Positions 11,911 through 23,506 of a stretch of DNA of 64,000 nucleotides are shown piece by piece (position 1 is the first letter of the stretch; each line of letters opens with the position of its first letter). A model generated the notes under the pieces. That model ran no database searches, was not told the origin of the DNA, and worked only from the letters and a program-made list of their open reading frames with translations. Origin of the DNA: Apoda limacodes. Lineage: Eukaryota > Arthropoda > Insecta > Lepidoptera > Limacodidae. The stretch lies in assembly GCA_946406115.1 (NCBI GenBank), contig OX291544.1, forward strand, positions 32,009,521 to 32,073,520, written 5' to 3'. The position numbers and the translations under genes are program-made.

Positions 11911-12030
11911 AATAAAGTAGAGTCGGCAAGTTAGTTATAAAATAAAGTGGAGTCGGCAAGTTGGGCTTAAATAAAGTGTGGTAGGCAAGTTGGTCTTAAA
12001 TTAAGTGGAGTCGGAAAGTTGCTTTTAAAT
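11911..12030 (+). repeat. Four tandem copies of a 30-bp unit
   Basis: The unit reads AATAAAGTGGAGTCGGCAAG followed by TTGGTCTTAA, and four imperfect copies are adjacent. The block GGCAAGTTGGTTATA also occurs near one end of the Crypton-like copies (about 6723 and, inverted, about 29160), so the minisatellite may have grown out of a related fragment. That link is a guess. Confidence 0.75.
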
Positions 12031-12950
12031 AAAGACCAATGTGGCGTTTCTAACGTGATTTTAAACTTGAAAAGCAATGAATTAAGACTTAAATTTAACG
12101 TAGGTAATCCTAAGATCTTAATAAGGTAATCATTAAAAATGTCAACATGGCAAATGGCGTTTGTTTTTATAGAATAAAGTGATGAATCTGAAACCTTCGC
12201 TAAATCATTATATCACTTCATAAGGAATGGAAATATTACAGATATACCTTCTTTTTTATCAAAGTTTGGAAACTTTGATATAAGCGCCTGAGAGCAAGAA
12301 TTTGTGAAGTAGGGCGGTTTGTTTGAAAGCAAATACTTAAATATTCGCTGTGATCCACTTATTTGTTTCGTGTTCTTCAAAGTTCAACATTTTATTGAGT
12401 AAAACCAATCTCATATACCTATTTCGCGGCTTTGTTTCGTTAAATATCAACAGAATTTAACCTATTATAATATGACTCTACCTTCGATATAGTGGAGACC
12501 GGGACAGCATTAGTTCGACAATTTGTGGTTGAGAATAGTTGATGCAGCCGTGTTGTTCGCATTTGTATTCTAGGTGGTACCCGATAAGATAGCATATTTG
12601 TAATATGAATACAATCATATTTATTATGACAGAGATCATACAATAACATGGCTTCAAGTTTTATACCCCTTGATTACATATCTGGAAGGTTGGATTCTTC
12701 AAGAAGTTGGTAATAGGATGAGCGTGTTCTAGTACATTCATAGTGTAGGCAGCGCAAAAATTTCTTTTGTATCATTTCAATACTATTATTATACTTGTCA
12801 TACAAAATAATTGCATATTGTCACTGCTAACTTTAATTACTAACGAATTATAGTCATAAATATATGTTGAAGATTTTTTGAAAACTAACTCACAAGCGCA
12901 TGATGAAACCATACATTTTGTATGCTTCATTAATTATGTTTTCGACATGA
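12031..12950. other. Intronic DNA, nothing recognised
   Basis: AT-rich spacer before an antisense LINE remnant. No motif was recognised, and the minus-strand frame at 12440-12649 has no family resemblance. Confidence 0.4.
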
Positions 12951-12959
12951 ACATCGAAA

Positions 12960-13880
12960 TGTAACTTTCTATCTCAGATTACCCCAAGGTATGATAACAA
13001 TGATACTTTCTTTCACCAGGTGTGTGCCACAAAGTTAGTATGTGTAGTTTTGTTTTCTTTTTATTGTAAATGTCATGGCTTTACATTTATTTAGAATGTT
13101 GTATGCTAGTTGTTGTAAGCTGATCTAGATCTTCTTGAAATTTACGGTGGTCTTCAATATTACTGACAACATAACATAACATTTTCAAACCATCGGCATA
13201 GAGAATAAAATTACAAAACTAAAAACACTTGCCAATATCATTAACAAAATAAAAAAACAAACAGCAAAGGCCCTAATATTGACCGCTGTGGGACCCGTGG
13301 GAAGTAAAAGATGTAATTTCATATTCGTATCCTTTTACAATGACTTTTTGTGTTCTATTAGTAATATAAGATTTAAACCATCGCCAAAGGTTACATCTTA
13401 TGCCATTAAATGCAATTTTATGCAGTTACAATAAAATTTATGAATAACCCTGTCCATGCTTTTTTGAAATCTGTATATATACTGTCAGTTTGCTTGTTTG
13501 CTTCAAATCCGTTGAACGTCTTTGAACGAACCCGTGTTGTTGTGGTATAATAGCGTTATGAAGTAAAGGCTACATGGCGTTGTGTGCTAACCTTTCAAAA
13601 AGTTTTGACAGGTCTGGCAGAATCGATATAGGTCGATAGTTCTCGACATTTTTTTACAATCTTCTTTATGAACAAGAAAAACTCTTGCCTTGCCTTGCCA
13701 ATTTTCCTAATTTTTGGAAATACACCATCTTGTAAGCATTTATTAAATAAGAGATGTAATGGCATCAGCAGTTACAACCAAAAAGTAAACCGTAAAATTA
13801 TCTACACCAGCTTCTTTAGATACGTCCATGGCTTTTAAAGCTTTTAAGACATGAGACTTTCTAATATTATTATTTTTATA
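12960..13880 (-). pseudogene. CR1/Jockey-group LINE reverse transcriptase, degraded
   Basis: The minus strand carries reverse transcriptase motifs in the right order but in several frames. They are RPISILPDLSKLFERL (about 13590-13640), then HGFVQRRST (about 13530), then a decayed GxxQGxxLGPLLF block (about 13260). Stops and frameshifts make it inactive. It is inserted antisense to the host gene in intron 1. Confidence 0.75.
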
Positions 13881-13929
13881 ACTTGGCACAAAAATATTGA
13901 TTGAGTTCTGCGACAGCTGTTAAAGTAAC

Positions 13930-14062
13930 AGGCCTAAACCGGACTCAGAATCTGTTTGCAATTCGTGTAAACAAAAATGACCTTGACACGCGTCTTTCGC
14001 TTTGTTAGTCTATGCAACATATACATAAATACGTATAATATTTCTCATTGTAAATTTGAATT
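13930..14062 (+). repeat. Dispersed repeat 'AAACCGGACTC', copy 1
   Basis: About 130 bases starting AAACCGGACTCAGAATCT recur at 35628-35757 in the same orientation, sharing GCGTCTTTCGCTTTGTT and TATGCAACATATACATAAAT. It is unclassified. The second copy abuts the end of a mariner relic. Confidence 0.65.
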
Positions 14063-16150
14063 ATACTAAAAATTCAAAAGTTCCTGCGGGAATAAACTAT
14101 AACAGAGTTAAACGAACAATTGCTGCTATAGCATGCTACAGCAATTCATTGGAATAACTATTGGAGTTAATTAAAGAGTTTCACGCCGATAACCGAATTA
14201 AGGGCGGGCGGAGCCGCTGGCAAAGTCTAGATATAATATATTAAAACCTTTTATACCATTCATAAAAATAATTATTTTTTTGACATTTTTGTTTGCTTGG
14301 TTTGATATCTTTCTTTCCGAACAGCACATTTCTGGATTAAAATGAGTATTCTAGGTTAATATGAGTAATTTAACGAGTGAGTACCAAAGTATGTCATTTT
14401 TTAACGACTGAATATTTTACAAGTACTCCTGTACTGTACCTTCTACCCTGAGGCAGTAGTACCTATCTCTAAGACAGAAATCATTGCAAATCTTGTTCAT
14501 ATTTTACTGATTAGTAACGAAAGTTGCAAAGCTGATAACTCATAAAATGACTTTGTTATTTGTTATTCAATAAATTCTTGTTCCGAAATGAACAACCTAT
14601 AAAATAGTCCCTGTATACCCTAAAACAACAACAAAGCTTCTATACAGAAGTTAGTTGTTACGCGTAAATTGTCACATAATACTTCTACAGAGACGTTAGT
14701 TTTTATGCGTTTTTAGTCGCATAATACTTATGTAGAGACTTATGCATGATTAGAGCCTATCGCCAAGTGCAATGTGTTGGAATTTTTAAACCAAACCAAA
14801 TGAGCCCTAATTCGAGGGGTTTACAACCTTTTGAACTGTTAACTATCGTATAACTATATACCTTCTAGTTTCATCATCGTCGGTATTAGTAATCGCAAAG
14901 TTTTAAATTGATATGACAATTTAGAAGTTTGTTGAATTGGACTTCCTAGATTCATACGGAGTTATTTAGTTAGTTACAAGTGAGGCTAATAAAAGCGTAA
15001 TAACTACTAAATTCTTGCTGGCTTTCCTTGGTGGCAAAATTATTGGGAAACAGTGCTAAAGTCTACTTGATTAAAAACATTTTGAGGTTGAGTGTGGCTT
15101 TGTAATGGGTACAAGTTTTACGTAGGTACACATTATACGAAGCCGATTAAGCAAACAAATCAGTAGCTACGTATGCCCTTATTTCAATGGGAAGAACTAA
15201 TAAATTTTATTAAATTGATGTCCATTTTATTGAAATTTTATTAACAGGATCTAAACAGCGATCCGATTTTCCTCGCTCCATCACAACATCACAAGCAACT
15301 CAACATTTTATCTTTATTGTCATCGTAGAATTGATTAAGTTATCGGATATTAATAGATTTAGTTTAAATTTTTAAATCAGGACTCTTAGTAATGTAACTT
15401 ATACATAAAGGCAAAAAGTATTTGTTTGCAAAATTTTTAATTTGTTTATTCGAAATTTAATTAGATTTAGTTGATCTTTACGGTTTTACATGCTTGTTGG
15501 CAAGTGCTCCGTATAATCTATGAAAAATCTATAATACCAAATTCAAGCTTCAGATCCGGTGTGATAATACATGGCCTCATTATACACCGACAGGCAGTAT
15601 ATTGTGATAGTGCCCATCTCAACCTTTAAGATTTAGACCTATTAAATTTATTATATACATATATAGGATCTTGAATATAATGCGGTATAATTACGTAACA
15701 AACGTATTGTGCTTTTTGTCAGTCTGTGTATTGTAATTTAAGGAGTTGCATTGAATCCCACGCCGATCACCGGACTTCAGGATCAGCGGGGTTCTCGCCA
15801 GGGTATTCAACTGGAGTTTTCACTTAAAAGACAGATATAATGATCGATAGTGTATGCAGCGCAGGTTAACAATAAGCATACACGGCGGTCATAAATCAAA
15901 ACTACAGTTGCCTTATTAAAATGTTAGGAACTTACACGACACTAGCGACCATACACCAAGTCAGAAAACATTGTTGCACTTTAAGTAGTATTATAAGTAT
16001 TTTCTTCTGCTACATGGTAGGTATAGTTTGATCGATTAGAGCACTTACTCTCTAAAAGAGATCTAAAGTCATATCAATGATTTATTTAGAATAGGTCTTT
16101 ACGTACATACATACGTGTTGTAAGTGACGTAGTGCAACACCGTAGACCTT
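14063..16150. other. Intronic DNA with one short tandem duplication
   Basis: Mostly unrecognised AT-rich sequence. Bases 14647-14736 are two copies of a 45-bp unit (GTTAGTT, then ACGCG or ATGCG, then CATAATACTT). A short GC-richer piece at 15750-15810 is unexplained. Confidence 0.45.
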
Positions 16151-16156
16151 AGCTCC

Positions 16157-16218
16157 CTCCGCGTGAGTGTCCGGTTCGCGCGCATGCCGCATGCGCCGAG
16201 CCGCGTCATCGCCTGCAG
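16157..16218. promoter_or_regulatory. CpG-rich patch, possible regulatory site or cryptic exon
   Basis: A 60-base island rich in CpG sits in very AT-rich intron sequence. It contains GCGCGCATGCCGCATGCGCC and a donor-like GTGAGT at 16163. It could be a promoter or enhancer, a small non-coding first exon, or chance. No protein motif is visible. Confidence 0.25.
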
Positions 16219-17580
16219 TTGTTTTCTATTTTTTGTCTCTGATCAGAGTTCATTAACATTTCATGATTAGAAAAATCTGTATCTTTCTAATGTTGTAAAG
16301 AGTAACAGTTTGTATGTTTGTCGCTTGATAAGTCAAGAATGAAGTAAAGACATTCCTTATTTAGATTTTCATTAGGCTTTTTATCACACGAGCGAAATAG
16401 TAAAGCACAACTAGTCTAAACACGTATGATACAATTTGTAATGGTGAGAAAATCTGAACATTGAAGGACTTTGTTATAATAATAGTCGTCTTTTAATAAT
16501 TATAATAAAACTATGGCAATATTATTAAAAAAAAACAAGTTTGCACGAGATAGTACATTGTTTAAAAATACAAAGTGATTGGATTTAAATGTAATTTTCA
16601 CTGTTTATTAAAGCTAGAATACGAAGTACCTGTAATTTTTATAATTATAAAGTTGAGGCGTTAAAGTTAATAACACAAAATCCTAATTTGATATTCAAAT
16701 GAATGAAATGGCAGAAGCTAGTATTAAAAATACTGTATTATTTATGTTAGTTAGTTAGATTTGTTGTGTGACTTAGGTATTCACTAGACGTAAGTTCAAC
16801 GTATACCTATCGCCTTATTGTAGTATGTTTGAGTTAAAACATAATATTTTTATTTTTAGACTAGGTGTAAACTCTAAACATCTCTTAACTTCCTAAAAAT
16901 ATCTTTAAACTACAAACAGTCTGAACTACATTTCTCTGCAATTAAACTATAAATATGAATAATTGTGTGAATACAGAGAATTGCATGATCTAGATTTCGT
17001 GCTGCAAATCTAACACAGATTAATACATGTAGTTTAATAATGTTTAACTATTTCACGTTATTTGTTGCCAAATAGTTAATCGGTTCGTTTCAATCAAAGC
17101 TTCCGCCCAAAAGCTTTCTGCTTATCGTCTAACTATACTGTTTTCTGAACTGTTTCTAATTATAACATTATATATTAAATGTATTGAACAAACTATTTTG
17201 TTTGTTAATAGGCAATTTGAGTTTTTAAAAGAGCGTTTCTAATACAATAAAGACGAGTTTCTTCCAGTGGTTTCACCGCCATTGCGAGAAATATTTTTAC
17301 TTATATAGGTATAATTTCAACTCTGCGCGTAGTTATAGAGACGACTTATGAATTATATAGTACTATTGAGCGCTTAGTGTTAGTTCAAGATATATGGGAC
17401 ATTTTTAAAGAACTTTATTTTTAATAATTAAGGGTATGTACTATAGCCTATACACCTATGTACAGTGAAGTCGGCTCGGTGGTCCGAAATTATGATTAAC
17501 GTGACCAACGTGATTTTAGTCTTGAGAAGAAATGTGCATTCTGCTGCATAAGACTTGAATCTAGGGTAAAGTCTTATGCT
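16219..17580. other. Intronic DNA, nothing recognised
   Basis: AT-rich with no motif found. A 9-bp-arm hairpin (CATAAGACT / AGTCTTATG) spans 17548-17579, just before a short tandem repeat. Confidence 0.4.
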
Positions 17581-17584
17581 GTAC

Positions 17585-17657
17585 TCGTGCCCCATGTTGG
17601 ACCTCATTGATCCCGTGCCCCATGTTGGACCTTATTATACTCGTGCCCCACGTTGCT
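17585..17657 (+). repeat. Three tandem copies of CTCGTGCCCCATGTTGGACC
   Basis: Three imperfect copies of a unit of about 28-31 bases, the last truncated. It is a short minisatellite with no coding meaning seen. Confidence 0.75.
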
Positions 17658-18002
17658 TATCAGACGTTCCTCTTAAATGAGGTAGTAAATAAAAAGGTTT
17701 TGTGAAAACGGGCAGTGGTTTTATATCAAACGTCAAGTACAACAACGCAATTTAGAATATATCTATTGCTAAAAGTAAGAAAATTATACAAAAATTGGAA
17801 ACTAAAACCCTACAATTTACCCTTAATTTTTACAATTACAAATCATTAGAATTTTTATCAAGAAGAAGATGAATTTGTTAACATTCATTATATTAAATTT
17901 TGAAGGCGCAGCTTAAACCCCACTAGTATCACATTTTCTTTTCGTACAAATAATATTTCAAAAATGTTTAAAACAATGTTCAAAATCAGTCGTGAGCTAT
18001 AA

Positions 18003-18172
18003 GCGCGCGTCCGTTTTGGGGCAAAGAGTTCCCACGATTGATATTTTTTACAAAAATAATAAAAACATTGTAAACTCACGCTTGACAATTTTGATACTAA
18101 AGCTTAACGAACGGATGATAGGTGACAAAAGTAATAAAAATAATAATTCTTTATCCCCAAACAAATGCGCCC
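18003..18172. mobile_element. 170-bp MITE with inverted termini
   Basis: The ends are imperfect inverted repeats: GCGCGTCCGTTTTGGGG at the left and CCCCAAACAAATGCGC at the right. The right half (CGGATGATAGGTGACAAAAG through GCGCCC) recurs at 55500-55573, where the terminus reads CCCAAAACGAACGCGCCC. This is a small non-autonomous DNA element family of unknown superfamily. Confidence 0.6.
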
Positions 18173-19056
18173 TATGTTGCAAATATTATTTCTGCTAAAA
18201 GTGGCCGGTTCTAAAAATATTTCTGCTCTAACTTCAATAAACTGTAATTTTCTTACGCTTCCGGTGTCTGACCTCTCGAGGTCCGTGTCACGTAGTAAGT
18301 ACATCTGTCATCAGAGCTGCTTTGTGCTAGCGCTCTCTTCGAATATCTATAGTTAGTAGGTACTAACATGAAGATAGAGACGTCAAATTATTACAAAATA
18401 TTTACGCCTAAACAAGTCATAATTTATTGGTATTTTACGGTAATTTGAAGGATATTAAAATAATGTATTTATTTATAGACAAAAGACAGTAAGTTATTTA
18501 GCGCCATCTTTTGCTTAGTAGCGGTAAACAAAAATAAAACATAAACGTCAATAGTCCATACTACGTGTTATTTTTAATCACAAACAAATATAGTAGGAGT
18601 GCTTCGCTCAGTGATTGTGCGCTTTGGGTTGCAAAAAAATAAGCATGAAATTTTTACCATGGATAGAATGTTGTGCTTTGATCTTATTTAGATGTGGAGG
18701 GAAGCGAATTCGTCCGCATAATAGGTATGATTTCATACGAAAAAATAAAGTTGTTAACAAAATTGTGAAAACCATTAATTTTTCTTTCATTAAAAACTTC
18801 AAACTTCATATATACTTCTTGGAAACTTCACTTAGAGCAATTTTACGACAAAATCATGTACGCATCGAGCTAAAGCAGCGTAAATCGTTCACTGCGGATT
18901 TTGAGTGTCGAAGAGATAGACAAAGTGTAACTTTATGATTTTCATAATTTTAAATAAAATAGATTTTTTTTTTTATCAATGTCATTAAACAATTTTTTTT
19001 AATAAGTAAGGTTTGTACCCCATTATTGATATGAAGAAATTAATAATATTCGCCGG

Positions 19057-19830
19057 CACTGAAGCAAAGTGCTGTACCTTCAAGTGCGGCTTTGCTTCAA
19101 TTGCACCGTCCAGTACAGCCTTTTTTACTACTGCACCGAATTAACTCCGCAAATGAAGTTATGCTGCCTCGGGAAACGTGGTCGAAAGTGGCTGCCATTC
19201 ATCTGGGTTTTTTGTCCTTCCCCGACCAGAAGTTTCAGGCATATCTGGAGCCTTGACTAGTACTTGAGTTCAAATAAAGACCTGATAGCAAGCGTGTTTT
19301 CCATTTTGAAAAAGTGCCGCTGGTATATTCTCGATGGCTTCGGACTTTTAGTGAAGAGTTGTTTCCTAACCTCATTAACAGTCAAAGCTTCACTTATGCG
19401 GTCATACATCAACACCTCAAAGTTTCATATTCGTGGCATTGATTCTAAATCATTTCGCTTGACATTGACATTAATTCTTCAAAGGCGCTGTTTACTTCAG
19501 GGTAAGATTTCCAAGTGTCCCAAGCCGTTTTTTTATCCCCATCAAAGTATGATATACAAGCGAATGCCTGCATTGGGACACATCTATTGATGCCACCAAT
19601 TCGTGAATAGCTATGTATCGGAAGCTAACACCAAAGGCAACCCTTAATTTTAAAAAAAAGCTAATACACGAGTATCAACGGTACGTATTAAAAATCTTTG
19701 AAACCCTTTTTGTAATGCATCTGCCACATTTAACAATATTTATGTGTCAGCCTGTGACCATGAAGCAGCAGAACCAAAGAATACAGCCCCATGTCTCGCA
19801 TAGATTTCTTTTTCGGGTGTATCTTTAGCA
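19057..19830 (-). pseudogene. Relic of an unnamed cysteine-rich, transposon-associated protein
   Basis: Minus-strand blocks, in several frames with stops, occur in a consistent order. First is MDTPEKEIYARHGAVFFGSA (about 19800). Then VPMQAFACISYFDGDKKTAW followed by DTWKSYPEVNSAFEEL (about 19580-19470). Then NPDEWQPLSTTFPEAA (about 19220-19150). Last is ELIRCSSKKGCTGRCN, a stop, and SKAALEGTALC (about 19145-19065). I recall uncharacterised arthropod and cnidarian proteins with a GCDT...GKGKKTAW..W.S.PEV block and a C-terminal CKKGCxGxCxCKKxxLxCTxLC cluster; the match in order and spacing is convincing, but I do not know a function. No nuclease triad can be pointed to. It sits inside the fold-back element, so it may be that element's own gene. 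Confidence 0.6.
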
Positions 19831-19837
19831 GGGGTTC

Positions 19838-20285
19838 CCAAGGTTTTAAAGGTTCCGTACCCAAAAGGTAATAAGCGGAACATATTACTAAGACGCCGCT
19901 GTACGTCCGTCCGTCCGCCATCAGGCTGTATCTCATGAACCGTGATAGTTAGACTGTTAAAATTTTCACAAAGATGTATTTTTGTTGCCTCTATAACAAC
20001 AAATACTAAAATAAATACTTAAGGGGGCTCCCATACAACGCGATTTTCTGCTCGATTTTGCTCGATATTGATAACGGCAACAGGTAGACGCTTAAAATAT
20101 TCACAGAATATTAAGTTATAAAATCACTTTAAAAATAAATAATTAAATTAAAATAAAACAAATATTTAAGGTGGGCTCCCATAAAACAAACGTGATTGTT
20201 TTGCCGTTTTTATAGATAATAACGCTACTGCCAAAAATGAAAATGACTACGCCCCCCCCCCCCGGCGCAGCAAATTGTAAACTAC
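19838..20285 (+). repeat. Lepidopteran GGTTCCGTA dispersed repeat (nested)
   Basis: This is the common block GGTTCCGTACCCAAAAGGTA, then ACGTCCGTCCGTCCGCC, ATCTCATGAACCGTGATAG and GGGGGCTCCCATACAA, plus a partial second unit (GGTGGGCTCCCATAAAAC). A C-run of 15 bases lies at about 20250-20264. It is nested in the fold-back element. Shorter relatives lie at 30045, 38378 and, inverted, 63885. Confidence 0.65.
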
Positions 20286-20949
20286 AATAATGGTAATAAA
20301 GTCCTAAATATTTATTTCGATGTTTAAAATTATAAAGTTACACTTTGTCTATCTCTACCACAGAACGACACTGAAAACCCGCAGTGAACGATTTACGCTA
20401 CTTTACCTCGATACGAACATGATTTTTTTTCGTAAAATTGCTATAAGACAAGTATCAATTATAAATAAACAAGTGTAATTTTTTTTCAAAAATAAAATTT
20501 GTTTTTAATTAATAACTAATAAACTAGAAAATAAAAAGCACTATTTTTTGTATGAAATCATACCTATTATGCAGTAAAAATGAATTCTATGCATCTGTTT
20601 AATGCAAAAACGATACCCCACAAGCTCTAGTAGCATAATCGGGACGCGTACCCCTCCAAATAAAACTCTTCCCCTCCGCGCACGGGGGACAAAATTCGAC
20701 TTCTCTCCATATCAGAATACAATCAACGCACAACATTCTATGTATGGTGAAAATTTCATGCTTTTACCCCAAGCGCAGAACTATGATCAAATGGAGGCAC
20801 TTCTACTAATATATATATATAGGTATATGTTATGAGTTAAGTGTAATTATTCTGTTTATAGTTTATTACTAGGTACCTATTTACTTTTTATAATTAAAAA
20901 AATATATAAATTATTGTATATGGTGCACAGTTACTTTTATATTTTTAAT

Positions 20950-21015
20950 AAATTTCTCTACCGTAAGGTTGTCTAAAAGAGATCACTTCTTAGTGATCGC
21001 CCTTTGTACTTGCAT
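20950..21015 (+). repeat. LINE 3' end fragment with hairpin
   Basis: GTTGTCTAAAAGAGATCACT, then TCTTAGTGATCGCCCTTTGT, matches the well-known 3' terminal segment of lepidopteran LINEs, including a GATCACT/AGTGATC stem-loop. Only the terminal piece is present. Confidence 0.5.
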
Positions 21016-21355
21016 TTTCCTGAATCCAAATACGTTGTTGTTCACTTAAAAATCATGGCAGCCGTATTTTTTTATATATTTTTAAATAGATCTATTTTAT
21101 TAAAGATACATATTAACTTTATCAGTGAAATATGTCAGTATGAGAATTATTTTAGAAGCATGTCGAACAGTTTCAAACTTTTCCCACAAATATGATTTAA
21201 TTCTTATTAACCGTAGGGGAACCTCAGTTTATTCTATAGTATTGCAATTGTAAAATCGTTACACATAAACCTTTACAGAATCACAAACAGAATTAACAAA
21301 GTTGTGTTTGCGCTTAGGGTAGAGCCAGGCAGTCAACAGCATAGCAGCAGTAGCT

Positions 21356-21470
21356 CGACTCAGGGTCATCAACTCTGCTCCATCCCGCAGAATTCTTCGC
21401 GTGACGTCAGTCGAACTGTAATTGATCGGTATCGACGTCGACTGAAATATCGTGTTTGTAAACATAACAA
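21356..21470 (+). repeat. CRE-containing dispersed repeat, copy 1
   Basis: About 115 bases from GACTCAGGGTCATCAACTC recur at 29778-29892 in the same orientation. Shared blocks are the cAMP-response-element-like GTGACGTCAG, then CTGTAATTGA, CGACGTCGACTGAAATAT and AACATAAC. No coding capacity. Confidence 0.65.
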
Positions 21471-21811
21471 GCTATGGGTAAGGTTTACCAATTTCAATCA
21501 TTGTATTGCAATGTAGCTGGTTAATATTTATTAAAGTACGTTTGTTTTTGAAACAGGAAACTGATATACTAAAATAATAAATATATATCAATCAGATTTT
21601 TACATAAAAAACCATATTGCGACAAATATCTACTTCATTATAAACATGTAAACACAAGTTAGTGGACGTTTCATTTAAAGTTATACGCCTATCTTATAAT
21701 ACAAGGTGACGCAAAATGTAATTCGATATTCTTGGGCTGTAATTCCAAAAATAATTCAAACATGTTATATGTTTTAACCGCATATGTTTATTTGAAGCAA
21801 TAATAGTCATT

Positions 21812-21940
21812 TGTTATGCAAGGCTGGAAAGTTGCTTGGTGGCGTGAGTGCCGATATTGAATACCGATCAAGTGAAGGATTCAAAGATTGAAACCACAAG
21901 CAAAGTAAGTGGTTTAAAAATTGAATCCTGAGCAAATAAT
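21812..21940 (+). repeat. Dispersed repeat 'GCAAGGCTGG', copy 2
   Basis: Counterpart of 5205-5345; see that entry. It lies about 70 bases from the remains of a Tc1/mariner-type transposase, so it may belong to the same insertion. Confidence 0.55.
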
Positions 21941-22009
21941 AAATTATTATCTATTAAATCCAGTGCCAGTGAGATAAAAATTATTTTTTTCATATTTTGA
22001 AAATGTTTC

Positions 22010-22175
22010 CACCGTTAGACTGCCGTTTTCTTGGCGAATGTTGCTTTTGAGGAACTGGGAGCTTTCTCCGGCTTATTTCCGTAGACCAGCCCCTTTAAAT
22101 AACTCTACTGCAAGTAATCTGGAGCTGTCAGATCAGATGATCTCGCTTACCAACCAAAATCCCCTAATCGAGAAA
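22010..22175 (-). pseudogene. Tc1/mariner-superfamily transposase C-terminal fragment
   Basis: The minus strand reads ARSSDLTAPDYLQ, a stop, then SYLKGLVYGNKPEKAPSS, followed after a shift by NNIRQE-like residues. It corresponds to the SPDLTxxDYFLWGYLKGLVY block near the end of IS630/Tc1/mariner-type transposases, which includes the last catalytic acid. Two internal stops and the short length mark it as dead. Confidence 0.65.
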
Positions 22176-22589
22176 TCAGCAGTTTGAATTTTTTTTTTTT
22201 AATTTTTTTCGAGTTCTGGTAGTTTACCCCTATTTATTTTGAAACACAAATGAAAAATTTTATAGCTTCTTCAAATAGGGTAATACTATATTAGTAAACA
22301 CAACACTACATAAACCTAGTAGAACATGGGCAAATTATAATAAATATAAAAAATTGGATTTTTTTATTCAGAATTCAACACTTTTCTTTTTACTTCGTTG
22401 TTTATTTAGGCTTTGATTTAAATTCAATACTAGCAGACATGGCGCACGTTGCTCTGGCTTTGCCTTCCGCCGTGAGCCCCCGTTCTTTTTGATTTTTTTT
22501 TTATTCGGTTCCTAAGGGTAGTAGCCATTGTTAAAAATAAGGCTAAAATCTGACTTTTAGTTCTAGCGATAAGCGCGTTCAAACAAAGT

Positions 22590-22915
22590 AGTTAGGACAA
22601 GGTTTTGTATGAAAGAAAAACGGTCAAGTGCGAGTCGGACTCGCGCACTAAGGAAAACTCGAAGACGGCTGGACCAATTCGGGTATTTTGGGTAGTTGGT
22701 ATGTACACGCCGGGGAAGGTTTCTGAGAAAGAAAAAAAGGGTCAAGTGCGAGACGGACAGGGTCAAGCGCGAGTCGGACTCGCGCAATAAGGGGAAATTT
22801 TGGTAAGTTGTTATGCACACGCTGGAGAATGTTTCTTTAGCAGGTACAACCCTTTTACAATAGGTTGGGCGGCAGTTGTTTTTAAAAAAAAAACGAGTTT
22901 CACCGGGTCAGCTAG
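22590..22915 (+). mobile_element. Helitron-like non-autonomous element, 3' part
   Basis: Modules GGTCAAGTGCGAGTCGGACT, CACGCCGGGGAAGG, TACAACCCTTTTACAATAGG and GGCGGCAGTTGTT end with CACCGGGTCAGCTAG followed by T, the usual 3' terminus of lepidopteran Helitron-like repeats. The first module is duplicated. The same modules recur at 31735-31999. The small frames here are not genes. Confidence 0.65.
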
Positions 22916-23506
22916 TTTAGTATAGATTCGAAGGTTTTTTGAAATGCACTATTTTTTACTATAATTAACAACCAGACCTTGATTAAAATGTCTCGCTTAG
23001 ATATTACGCATAATCTTTGCAATATAATTAACATTTAGAAATTTTATGTTAATAGTACAAGTATTCAATGTATGAAACAGTTATTTTAATATATTTTTAA
23101 TGTAAATATTATTTGTTGAATCCAATCTTAGCTCACCTCGTTAGGTACGAAACCAAAACATAAAATATTAAATTTCTGTAAAGTATCGAGGGTGACCAAA
23201 CTACAGGACCATTATCACATATTTATAAGTATTTTATTCCAAACATTCGTTAAACGAAAGCTAAAATCTAATATTATCAATAGTTTGTAAACAATAAGTA
23301 TGAATTAACTAGTCACTTACTTTCATGAAATCAAGGCTTCAAATGTTAACTTATATTTTATTTGTATACTTACACGTGCACCAAAAAACATAGTTTGCAC
23401 CTTATTATAGTTTATCTATTCGGATATTAGACACAATGTTGATACTGCGTTATTTGTAAATGATGTTATTGTGAAATACTCGCTCTTAGTTTATTTCCTT
23501 TATTAT
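22916..23506. other. Intronic DNA, nothing recognised
   Basis: AT-rich spacer with no motif, repeat or frame of note. Confidence 0.4.

Larger units (their letters stand above)
18591..20808. mobile_element. 2.2-kb fold-back element with long inverted repeats and an internal decayed gene
   Basis: An outer arm at 18591-18954 and an inverted arm at 20322-20808 share long stretches: TAGTAG.AGTGC at the tips, GAATGTTGTGC, ATAGGTATGATTTCATAC, AAATCGTTCACTGCGG and ACAAAGTGTAACTTTAT. The right arm carries about 120 extra bases. Between them lies a minus-strand gene relic (19057-19830) and a nested dispersed repeat (19840-20280). Long arms around a gene suggest an autonomous DNA transposon with long TIRs. 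Two independent head-to-head copies of a shorter repeat are the alternative. I do not recognise the superfamily. Confidence 0.6.
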
